DNA of 64,000 bases from JAWPMT01 sp965229785 (GTDB lineage: Bacteria; Bacteroidota; Bacteroidia; Cytophagales; Cyclobacteriaceae), in contig CBDDJS010000001.1 in NCBI GenBank assembly GCA_965229785.1, positions 6,076,001 through 6,140,000 of the forward strand, read 5' to 3'. Both the position numbers and the translations under genes were made by a program. The notes under the pieces are model-generated. The model was given only the letters and a program-made list of their open reading frames with translations, searched no databases and was not told where the DNA came from. Of the stretch, positions 34,322 to 41,457 are shown piece after piece. Position 1 is the stretch's first letter, and every line of letters begins with the position of its first letter.

Positions 34322-34753
34322 TCATACGGTAGTTAACTGAGAAAGTACAGCATCCGGTTTTGTCTGGGAATTATGACGGTACGTTTTGCCGAGAAAGTAC
34401 ATATCATCTTCTTCCTGATTGAAGTAGGACTTGGCAATGTGAAAGTAAAATCCGTTGAGCCGGTCCAGGAATCCTCCATGAATACTGGGCTTTCCATATA
34501 GGAAGCCGCTCACACCTTTCAAAAGATAGTCTCCTGAAATCTTTTCTTGTACCCGGAATAAGATTCCTTCCTTTTGTCGGGATAGCAAGGCCCGAAAACT
34601 CACTTCCTGACCTTCTAATTTGAATTGGATCAAGACGATCAAGCTATTGATACGCTTTACATCAATCACAAAATCAGTTTGATCCTGATCGTCAGACGTC
34701 ACCAGGTCCCCAATGTATTGTTTGCTAATCAATAATGCCAGATCTTCCTCCAT
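34322..34753 (-). CDS. Hypothetical beta-rich protein
   Basis: The ATG at 34753 (MEEDLALLISKQY) gives 143 residues; a TTG nine bases upstream is less likely. The sequence has alternating hydrophobic strands (INSLIVLIQFKLEGQEVSFRA, GILFRVQEKISGDYLL), no signal peptide and no recognised catalytic motif. Secondary-structure appearance suggests a small beta-barrel, perhaps PilZ-like, but the RxxxR and DxSxxG PilZ signatures are absent, so no function is given. It is convergent with the hydrolase gene. Confidence 0.6.
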   Translation of the reverse strand: MEEDLALLISKQYIGDLVTSDDQDQTDFVIDVKRINSLIVLIQFKLEGQEVSFRALLSRQKEGILFRVQEKISGDYLLKGVSGFLYGKPSIHGGFLDRLNGFYFHIAKSYFNQEEDDMYFLGKTYRHNSQTKPDAVLSQLTTV

Positions 34754-35164
34754 AAGCCACAATCGTAGGGTTCAAAGATGGCCAACCGCTTTGTATTCAG
34801 TCGCATACAGTCGATCAACGGGAATATTTAGAGTTGGAGGCCATGAAATGTCATATGTATAACGGCCGGGTCTGGATAAAAAGCTCCAGCCCTGAGAATT
34901 AGAGACCGGAAAACTTTAGAATGGGAGCGATATTAAGAGGCGATGTGCCCAGAGTAGGGACTGCTTAGTTGCTTAAGTCGCCAAATGTAGAAGGCGATAT
35001 TTCATTTCCCAAAGACAATTTCGCTACATGCATATAACGCTTTTGCATATTTTGCAAAAAACTAGGAGTTATCCATCTTTTTTGTCATTTTGTGGTTTAT
35101 TCAGGATAACTACTATCAAACTAGACAACTCCTGGCAACGACTAGAGAATAACTAAAGACTTGT
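34754..35164. other. Intergenic region upstream of HTH regulator
   Basis: No gene is supported in these ~410 bases between two divergent genes. The most notable element is a perfect 7-bp dyad at 35041-35059, listed separately. The 3' third is AT-rich and probably carries the regulator's promoter. Confidence 0.4.
35041..35059. promoter_or_regulatory. Possible operator dyad upstream of HTH gene
   Basis: TTTTGCA-tattt-TGCAAAA is a perfect 7-bp inverted repeat with a 5-base centre, 106 bases upstream of the HTH regulator start. Its size fits a dimeric HTH repressor site, so autoregulation is possible. Confidence 0.4.
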
Positions 35165-36175
35165 ATGAATTTACAAAAGTCATTTTTTGATCGCATTCAG
35201 GAAGAAAGGCATGCGGAAGATGAGAATTTTGCTCAGGAGCTGGCCCGATTCCTACATGTAAGCGAGACGAGCGCTTACCGCAGAATTAATGGGTCTACTC
35301 CGCTCACTTTCAATGAATTGCAACGTGTGGCCAAATACTATGAGGTCACCCTCGATGAGCATTTTGAATTGGATGGAGAGCGATTAAATCCGGAAGTAAG
35401 TTTTTCGTGGAAGTACGGCAAAGATTCTGATCAGGCATACCTTGATTTTTTGAGGTGGCTACTAGGGGATTTGGAACAGACTGATCCGGAAGACTCCAGG
35501 GTTATTTTTCATGCGAAAGATTTTCCTGTGTTTTTCAATTTTGTTTATCCGGAGATCGGAGAGTTCAAGAGTTTTTTTTGGCAGAAGACTTTCATCAGAA
35601 TTGAACGGTACAAATCCAGGAAGTTCTCATGCAAAAAATTGTCAAGAGATTCGGTAAAATTGGGCAAACGGATCTTTTCACGATATGCAGAATTGGCCTC
35701 GTTAGAATTGTGGAATGACGATGTACTCACCAGTATTCTCAAGCAAATCCAATATGCGCATGAAGCTCAATTTCTGACTTCTAAACAAGATACCATCACC
35801 TTATTGAATCGCCTGAAACAACTGGTGTTTCACATCCAGGACATGGCGGAGGAAGGAAAAAAATTCTTTCCGGGGAATCCGAAAGTGGGAGGCGGAAATT
35901 TTGAGTTGTATCACAATGACGTCATCCTGGGCGACAATTCAATCATTTTGGAAAATCAAGGTCAAAAGCGAATGTACATCAGTCAAAACATCATCCAGGG
36001 GTTGATCACCAGCGACCTGCATTTTGTGGATCATTCCTATATGATGAAAACGAATCTGTTCAAACACTCCATGCTTTTGAGCCAATCGGCGGAAAAAGAA
36101 AGGGGAAAGTTTTTTGGCAACCTGATCCACAGGATTGAGCAGGTGGCAGATCGGCTTGAACTGAATTTGGGTTAA
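35165..36175 (+). CDS. HTH transcriptional regulator, Bacteroidota-type
   Basis: Residues about 5-65 of this 336-residue protein form an XRE/BetR-like helix-turn-helix: FAQELARFLHVSETSAYRRI, then LTFNELQRVAKYYEVTLDE. The remaining ~270 residues are a largely helical domain of unknown type (blocks DFPVFFNFVYPEIGEFKSFFW and SLELWNDDVLTSILKQIQYA). No ligand-binding signature is recognised. It ends with a 4-base overlap with the convergent sulfotransferase-like gene. A dyad at 35041-35059 could be its own operator. Confidence 0.72.
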   Translation: MNLQKSFFDRIQEERHAEDENFAQELARFLHVSETSAYRRINGSTPLTFNELQRVAKYYEVTLDEHFELDGERLNPEVSFSWKYGKDSDQAYLDFLRWLLGDLEQTDPEDSRVIFHAKDFPVFFNFVYPEIGEFKSFFWQKTFIRIERYKSRKFSCKKLSRDSVKLGKRIFSRYAELASLELWNDDVLTSILKQIQYAHEAQFLTSKQDTITLLNRLKQLVFHIQDMAEEGKKFFPGNPKVGGGNFELYHNDVILGDNSIILENQGQKRMYISQNIIQGLITSDLHFVDHSYMMKTNLFKHSMLLSQSAEKERGKFFGNLIHRIEQVADRLELNLG

Positions 36176-36987
36176 TGCAGAGAGGCGGCATATCGTTTGA
36201 CACAATCCCAGTCCTCCTGATAACGCTGGTCAATTTCATCCATTTGTTTTTCACTAATCAAGGGTGATTTGGAAATCCATTGATCCGGCACCAAAACGGC
36301 AGCATACATGACCAAATGAAATAAGCCCCACCAGGGCCGATACAACAGCCAGTGAAGTACTTTGTTGTGATAGGCCCTGGGCAGTTGTTTCTTGAATCTG
36401 CGACAAAAAGCTTGCAGGACTTTTAACTGCTTTTCGGAGTATGAAGTGTGAACACTATCTAATGATATGTGATCCGGATTAAAGGAACTGCCGGTAAAAT
36501 CCGCAATACGTTGAAGAAAAGCCCCGGCATCTTTTTTTAGGTCCTCATGAAAAAGCACCAGAGGTTTCTGCGTGGAGCATCTTTCGATCACCTCCAGCTT
36601 GGGGTAGAAAAACAAATCTTTCTGTTGCCAGTGCCCTTGATCTTTTTCGAAATCCATGAACTTTTCAAACCCCCAATGAAAGCCATTTTTAGCATATCGG
36701 CGGTATTGCGAAGCGATCCAACTGCTGTGTTTTCTGAAGATCACAATGATCTTCGCGTCCGGATAGGTAGCACAAAATTGAGTGACTTCCCTTTCAAACT
36801 GACGGTCGAACTCACGGGATACGAGATATCGACCAGGACCTTTTTTGGCCAGGATTTGCTTGCTTTTCCGATACCGATTGGTAGGAATATACTCGATGGA
36901 TTGAAGTTTTGGGAAAAATTCATGTTGCAAGTAGGTGGAAGCCACTTTCCCTAATCCTACATGGAAATAGATCTCCTGGTCAGGCAT
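36172..36987 (-). CDS. Sulfotransferase-like protein
   Basis: The 271-residue protein has the N-terminal 5'-phosphosulfate loop, here HVGLGKVASTYLQHEFFP (the usual G-x-x-K-S/A-G/S-T-T pattern). It also has a 3'-phosphate-binding block IVIFRKHSSWIASQYRRYAKNG, with Arg and Ser, and a late LVLFHEDLKKDAGAFLQRIADF block. PAPS-dependent sulfotransferases share this layout, so it may sulfate a lipid or glycan. No signal peptide. The P-loop is slightly divergent, so activity is probable rather than certain. Its 3' end overlaps the regulator gene by 4 bases. Confidence 0.7.
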   Translation of the reverse strand: MPDQEIYFHVGLGKVASTYLQHEFFPKLQSIEYIPTNRYRKSKQILAKKGPGRYLVSREFDRQFEREVTQFCATYPDAKIIVIFRKHSSWIASQYRRYAKNGFHWGFEKFMDFEKDQGHWQQKDLFFYPKLEVIERCSTQKPLVLFHEDLKKDAGAFLQRIADFTGSSFNPDHISLDSVHTSYSEKQLKVLQAFCRRFKKQLPRAYHNKVLHWLLYRPWWGLFHLVMYAAVLVPDQWISKSPLISEKQMDEIDQRYQEDWDCVKRYAASLH

Positions 36988-37161
36988 GCCGACAAAATAA
37001 AGTCTCTTTTTTTGAACTCAACTAAAAATTAATGCGTCTTTGACAGGCTTCATTTCACCGACCATGTCAATCCAATGGATTTTTAATCTTTCAATTTAGC
37101 ATGGAGGTAAGAAAGGAAACTTGACAAAGTCGGGTTAACTTGGCACGAAATTATAGTTTGC

Positions 37162-38067
37162 ATGGTCTCGAAAGTATCATTAGCCGAAGATTTATCCCTT
37201 TCACAGCTCGTTTACGGATTTTGGAGAGCAGCCGAATGGGGCTACACTACGAAGGAATCTACGGAGCTCGTTAGGTACTGCCTGGATTTGGGGATTACCA
37301 CCTTTGACCATGCCGATATTTATGGTGACTACACTTGTGAGGGTATTTTCGGGAAGGTACTGAAAGCGGAACCGGCACTTCGTGATCAAATGGAAATTGT
37401 GACGAAATGTGGTATTAAACTCATCTCTCCTAACCGTCCGGACCATAAGATCAAGTCATACGATACGAGTTTTGAGCACATCATCCAGTCCGCCGAGAAC
37501 TCTCTGAAAGAGCTGGCGACGGATCATATTGATCTATTGTTGATCCATCGCCCGGATCCATTCATTGATCCTGCAGAAGTGGCCAGAGCGTTCGATCAAC
37601 TCAAAGCACAGGGGAAAGTGTTGCATTTCGGCGTATCGAATTTCACCGTTCAGCAATTCAAGACCCTGGCTTCCTATGTATCCATGCCTTTGGTCACCAA
37701 TCAAATCGAGATTTCGACGAGTTGCACTGATGCGTTTGCCGATGGCAACATCGATTTCTGTCAGGAGATGAGGCTGCACCCCATGGCTTGGTCACCATTA
37801 GGAGGGGGAAGTATTTTTACCTCCGACGAACCCAGGGAAAAGCGGCTTAGGGCCAAATTGGAAGAGGTAGCTGATCAAATTGGTGCCGAAACGATCGATC
37901 AGGTGATATTGGCCTGGTTGCTGGCCCATCCGGTTGGGATTATTCCAGTATTAGGCACAGGCAAACTGGATCGAATTGCCCGTTCAGCGGCCACAGTTGA
38001 TCTTAAAATTACCCGTGATCAATGGTTCGATATCCTGCAAACTTCATGGGGACATGATGTTCCCTAA
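37162..38067 (+). CDS. Aldo/keto reductase, YdhF-like
   Basis: The 301-residue NADPH-dependent oxidoreductase keeps the full catalytic tetrad: Asp49 and Tyr54 in FDHADIYGDY, Lys82 in VTKCGI and His129 in LLLIHRPDP. The HPMAWSPLGGG block and the C-terminal IIPVLGTGKLDRI are typical of the YdhF branch. It reduces carbonyl groups; the natural substrate is unknown. It stands alone, with its own ~170-base upstream region. Confidence 0.9.
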   Translation: MVSKVSLAEDLSLSQLVYGFWRAAEWGYTTKESTELVRYCLDLGITTFDHADIYGDYTCEGIFGKVLKAEPALRDQMEIVTKCGIKLISPNRPDHKIKSYDTSFEHIIQSAENSLKELATDHIDLLLIHRPDPFIDPAEVARAFDQLKAQGKVLHFGVSNFTVQQFKTLASYVSMPLVTNQIEISTSCTDAFADGNIDFCQEMRLHPMAWSPLGGGSIFTSDEPREKRLRAKLEEVADQIGAETIDQVILAWLLAHPVGIIPVLGTGKLDRIARSAATVDLKITRDQWFDILQTSWGHDVP

Positions 38068-38178
38068 CGGTCGTGGATAAATCCGTTGAAAACTTATTTT
38101 AGCCTTATTTAATGTTATCTTAACTTTAGTTTAATATTGAGGTCGTATTACATTAATCGCCCAATAAGAGTTATTATT

Positions 38179-38319
38179 TTGGACTCTACTCAGACTCAGA
38201 AGGTGCATAAAAGTAAATTCAATTGGAATAAGGTCTTGTTCGTCCTCGAGATCGCTACGTTTCTTGGATTCCTTTTGTTTTTGGTGCTCAATCACTTCTT
38301 CCAGTTTATTTCTGCTTAA
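38179..38319 (+). CDS. Possible small single-helix membrane protein
   Basis: An in-frame TTG at 38179 starts a 46-residue peptide (MDSTQTQKVHKSKFNWNKV) followed by a strong membrane segment, LFVLEIATFLGFLLFLVLNH. A longer frame reaches a TTG at 38137. There is no ATG start, and no family is recognised, but the basic N-terminus plus one hydrophobic helix is typical of small membrane proteins. Confidence 0.35.
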   Translation: MDSTQTQKVHKSKFNWNKVLFVLEIATFLGFLLFLVLNHFFQFISA

Positions 38320-38428
38320 GTCGTTCCTGATTCGGACCTATCAACTAGAGGGCATAAAACGCGATCTATATGCAGCTTCAAAATCTCCTGTCTGGCTTCA
38401 CTATGCATCTGAAATCTCTCCGTTTCAC

Positions 38429-38443
38429 CAAGTCTCAGACTTG
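38429..38443. repeat. Perfect palindrome CAAGTCT-c-AGACTTG
   Basis: Seven-base perfect arms around one central base, 800 bases from the RAYT transposase. Its half-site CAGACTTG matches the GC-rich palindrome at 26953-26981, suggesting a dispersed REP-like family. Confidence 0.5.
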
Positions 38444-38475
38444 ATAGTTATTCAATAATTTCAAGTCAACCTGCG

Positions 38476-38538
38476 GAAGATCGGGTCGCGAAGATCGAGT
38501 CGCGAAGATCGGGTCGCGAAGACCGGGTCACGAAGACT
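38476..38538. repeat. Tandem 14-bp repeat, four and a half copies
   Basis: The unit GAAGATCGGGTCGC repeats at 38476, 38490, 38504 and 38518, with the second and fourth copies carrying one and two changes, and a partial fifth begins at 38532. The period is 14, not a multiple of three, and no gene crosses it. There are no spacers, so it is not CRISPR. Confidence 0.9.
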
Positions 38539-38553
38539 GAAGCTAGAGAGGGA

Positions 38554-38690
38554 TTCACCATACCTTCGGCAGGAAATCCAGAACCAAGAAATCACCATTT
38601 TAGAAGCAGAAAAACAAAATAACTGATTAACTCAATCACTTTTGGATCAATGAAGAAATTATACTCACTCCCAGATTTACCGATTGATCC
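38554..38690. repeat. 137-bp direct repeat, copy 1
   Basis: By eye this stretch aligns without gaps to 39069-39205 with about 11 mismatches in 137 positions. It begins TTCACCATACCTTCGGCAGG. It does not encode a protein I can support. It lies beside the 14-bp tandem array. Confidence 0.9.
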
Positions 38691-38918
38691 CTTAAACCTG
38701 TGATTTAGAGGCCAGAGATTTATTGCTTACCAGAGCTGATTAGGCTATACTTCATTACAATCATTCAGGTAACTAGTACCTATTAACTTTTAGATCATTA
38801 AGTAAATAACGCACTTCAGGGCCTTCAAGATTGGATCCATATTAAACCTTTCGTCTTCCCGTTTGTCTAATCACCGCATGGCATCTGGTAGAGGTGTTTT
38901 GGTTGGTTTAGTGAACAA

Positions 38919-38951
38919 GAAGCTCCGGGGAATTGGGGCTTTTTGTTTTTT
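38919..38951 (+). terminator. Intrinsic terminator without an assigned gene
   Basis: AAGCTCC pairs with GGGGCTT (one G-U) across an 8-base loop, followed by TTTTTGTTTTTTT. No protein gene lies in the preceding 600 bases on this strand, so it may end a small RNA or the transcript of the small membrane protein at 38179. Confidence 0.6.
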
Positions 38952-39068
38952 TGAATTCAGGTTTCAATTTTGATTTCTATTGGTTTTATCGGATCAGCAA
39001 TATTTCTGAGAACCATCACTGAATAGTGAAAATTATGCTATCCCGCTAGAGTAATCCGCACAAAGTGG

Positions 39069-39205
39069 TTCACCATACCTTCGGCAGGAAATCCGGAACC
39101 AAGAAATCACCATTTCAAAAGCAGAAAAACGAAATAACTGATGAACTCAATCACTTTTGGATCAATGAAGGAATTATATTCATTCCCAGAAATACAGATT
39201 GATCC
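39069..39205. repeat. 137-bp direct repeat, copy 2
   Basis: Second copy of the repeat at 38554-38690, ending 39 bases from the RAYT stop codon. The two copies bracket 378 bases that include the terminator at 38919-38951. Confidence 0.9.
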
Positions 39206-39223
39206 GTTTTAGCCCCCTCTAAG

Positions 39224-39240
39224 CGTAGATTGTATCTACG
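39224..39240. repeat. REP-like hairpin next to RAYT gene
   Basis: CGTAGAT-tgt-ATCTACG is a perfect 7-bp hairpin with a 3-base loop, 3 bases beyond the transposase stop codon. It has the size and position of the REP hairpins that RAYT enzymes recognise. Confidence 0.6.
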
Positions 39241-39243
39241 GTT

Positions 39244-39789
39244 TCATATCATCTCTATTTCCAAGAGTCCCGAAAACCCAGCATAATTTCTGGCACTACT
39301 ATATAAATAATGCTCCTGTTCTTCAACCCATCCGGCACGGACTGGATTTTCATGAATATAATTCAATTTGCTGTCGATCATCTCATTGGTTTCCAATTCC
39401 ACAGCGTGATTTTCATATGTCCAGAATTGTTTATCATCAGACCTTTTGTTGTATTTGGCATGATATGCAAAAACAACGTGCATCCATTTCTTTCTACTTT
39501 CTAGACTATGATCGTCAATTAATTGCATGATTCTTCGAGATGTAAATCGTTTAAAATCTCTTACGATATCTGAAAGTAATCCTTTATCGCTTCTAGCGAT
39601 AAGATGTATATGATTAGTTATAATGACATAACGATAAATGATCAATCCCTTATGATTTATACAGAAATTCAGGCTTTCTATTATGATATCTCTGTATATC
39701 TGCCTACAAAATAAGTCTACCCATCCCACGACTTGGAAGGTAAGAAAATAGATCGCTGATTGATCTTTGATTTGGTAGCTGTCTGGCAT
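39244..39789 (-). CDS. REP-associated tyrosine transposase (RAYT, Y1/HUH type)
   Basis: The 181-residue protein carries the HUH nuclease motif TNHIHLIA and the RAYT C-terminal signature KLNYIHENPVRAGWVEEQEHYLYSSARNYAG in abbreviated form (IHENPVRAGW, YSSARNY). Length fits the family. These IS200-like single-strand transposases are domesticated, act on REP/BIME hairpins in intergenic DNA and usually lack insertion-sequence ends. Hairpins and direct repeats immediately downstream (38429-39240) are the likely substrate elements. The catalytic Tyr lies in the region YHAKYNKRSDDKQFW-YENH, but which Tyr is used cannot be told by eye. Confidence 0.88.
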   Translation of the reverse strand: MPDSYQIKDQSAIYFLTFQVVGWVDLFCRQIYRDIIIESLNFCINHKGLIIYRYVIITNHIHLIARSDKGLLSDIVRDFKRFTSRRIMQLIDDHSLESRKKWMHVVFAYHAKYNKRSDDKQFWTYENHAVELETNEMIDSKLNYIHENPVRAGWVEEQEHYLYSSARNYAGFSGLLEIEMI

Positions 39790-39867
39790 GATATTGATAG
39801 TTGTCTTAGATGCTAAAACTACAACTTTTTCTGCTTGGAAAGCCGATAATAAGAGAAAGGGTCTGAC

Positions 39868-40398
39868 TTATTCTGGAAATATGAATTTTGATTCATATCT
39901 TAAAATACTATCTTGAACAATGAAATCAGACCCATTGAAGTCAATCTTGGTATGGTAAACCAATCCAGAATAATAGCCGGTTTTATTTAGATCCATAAAG
40001 AAGCGTTTGTTTTTTCTAAAAAAATCCTTTGACAAAGGCTTTGATATAAGGCGTTCCACTCCATTATATAAATAGATTAAATGGTCATCATAAAGGAAAT
40101 AATTTAAAGCAGGATTTACACTTAAATATCTAGAATCATACTCAGGGTGGATAACTATTTTAAATTCTTGCAATTCATAATTTTGAGCGGTTTTTGAAAT
40201 GTCCAACTCACTTCGAGGTGTGAAATCGCCTTTGAAACTTTCCACTTCAACGATCAAAAATCCTTGTTGATTTATTTTGTAATCATGGTTTACAGTATAG
40301 ATTTCAACTGCCTCAATTAATTTCGGTTGCACTAATGGTTGCTGCGCATTTAGATTTAGTACTAACGAAATTAACACACAAAAAAATAGCTGTTTCAT
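39868..40398 (-). CDS. Secreted protein, candidate immunity partner of orphan RHS tip
   Basis: The 176-residue protein has a clear Sec signal peptide (MKQLFFCVLISLVLNLNAQ) and a beta-rich mature part without a lipobox, membrane helix or known enzyme motif. It is AT-rich compared with the RHS core gene. It directly follows the orphan RHS C-terminal module (80-base gap, same strand), the usual place for a cognate immunity gene; this role is inferred from position only. Confidence 0.65.
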   Translation of the reverse strand: MKQLFFCVLISLVLNLNAQQPLVQPKLIEAVEIYTVNHDYKINQQGFLIVEVESFKGDFTPRSELDISKTAQNYELQEFKIVIHPEYDSRYLSVNPALNYFLYDDHLIYLYNGVERLISKPLSKDFFRKNKRFFMDLNKTGYYSGLVYHTKIDFNGSDFIVQDSILRYESKFIFPE

Positions 40399-40478
40399 GG
40401 ATTACTGCGGTTTAAAAACTCTTAAGAACGGTTTTAATCTAGGGTACGAATAAGGCAAAATCCTGAATTCATTCCATT

Positions 40479-41039
40479 TCAATTTCCATCATTTTCGGGA
40501 CTACTTGAAATGTAAGTGTACCATGCGCGAGTTAGTATGCGGAATTTGTTATTAATTCTTAGTGAAATCACGTCAGAATATACACCTGCCTGCGAAATGC
40601 GCCTTGGGGTAGGTTTTTCTTCACCCCAGTAAAACCTATTTGCTCCATTTTGCTCCCAATCTAAAACAAAGATTCTGCCTTTTTTAGTTTTCACAATTAC
40701 GATGCTTTTTAATTCTAGCTCCTCTTCTAACATATTTAGGGTCATGTCTTTAGCAAACTCTTGAGCTTTCGCCAAACTTTTGAACTCGGTGCCGTTAATT
40801 CCTTTAGCAAAGTAATTTCTTATCTGACCTTCTAAATGATTAAACAAATACACACACGCCCCAGTAACGGCTCCATCCTGGAAGTTGCCTCCTGAAATGG
40901 CTTCTGTTACGCCTCCAGCGACAGATGAAATGATCAATCCAACTTCAAAATTGGCGTTTAACTCTTGAGAAAGACTTCCAGCCAAACTGCTGACGGCCCC
41001 ACTTGCGTAACCGTGCCAAAACTTCCCCCCTTGTGCTTT
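40479..41039 (-). pseudogene. Orphan RHS C-terminal (toxin tip) module
   Basis: The open frame begins just after a stop codon at 41040-41042 and reads KAQGGKFWHGYASGAVSS, then SVAGGVTEAISGGNFQDGAV. This matches the main RHS protein at GGKFWHGYASGAISS and SAVAGGASEAISGGNFQDGAI. The remaining ~115 residues (FKSLAKAQEFAKDM, WEQNGANRFYWGEE) differ completely from the main tip and match no toxin family I know. There is no signal peptide, and the only start is an internal TTG at 40985. At DNA level 40858-40904 matches 41984-42030 with 2 differences in 47. This is a displaced tip, available for recombination with the full-length gene. Confidence 0.85.
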
Positions 41040-41048
41040 TCAGTAGGG

Positions 41049-41447
41049 TTAATCAATTACAATTTTCCAATTTAGGTTGTCTAATTCTTGTTCACTGAAT
41101 ATCAGGTGATCATAAAGTCCATTGAAGACTACATGCTCAATCCCATATTCTTTTATTGAGTCCAATTGAAATACAAAGACATTTAAACGCTTACTTTGGC
41201 TTGATTGGATATATTCCGACCATGCTTTTATTCCGTCCATATTTATAAAACGAGATGAATCATGTGGGGCAATGTAATTGCTTATATAGTAGTCTGAATG
41301 GTTGAGATGATTACTGTCAAGTTCATCGGAATTGTATAGTTCAATGCAAATATTGCTTGATTGATGATTGTAAACGATTGGTCTTCTGTCGTAGTAATCA
41401 CAGCTGTAGAGAAGCATTATTCCTATTGAAGCGATTATAAATCTCAT
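41049..41447 (-). CDS. Lipoprotein, candidate immunity protein for RHS metallopeptidase tip
   Basis: The 132-residue protein starts with MRFIIASIGIMLLYSCDYYD, a signal peptide ending in the lipobox L-Y-S-C, so it is an envelope lipoprotein. The mature part is acidic and polar with no known domain. Base composition is AT-rich compared with the RHS core. It begins 10 bases after the RHS stop codon on the same strand, where cognate immunity genes are normally found. If the RHS tip acts in the periplasm or at the surface, an envelope-anchored inhibitor would make sense; this is inference. Confidence 0.7.
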   Translation of the reverse strand: MRFIIASIGIMLLYSCDYYDRRPIVYNHQSSNICIELYNSDELDSNHLNHSDYYISNYIAPHDSSRFINMDGIKAWSEYIQSSQSKRLNVFVFQLDSIKEYGIEHVVFNGLYDHLIFSEQELDNLNWKIVID

Positions 41448-41457
41448 TGTAATGAAG

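Noticed and set aside
38476..38538. Possible CRISPR array
   Set aside because: The units are contiguous with no spacers and only 14 bp long; no cas gene is present.
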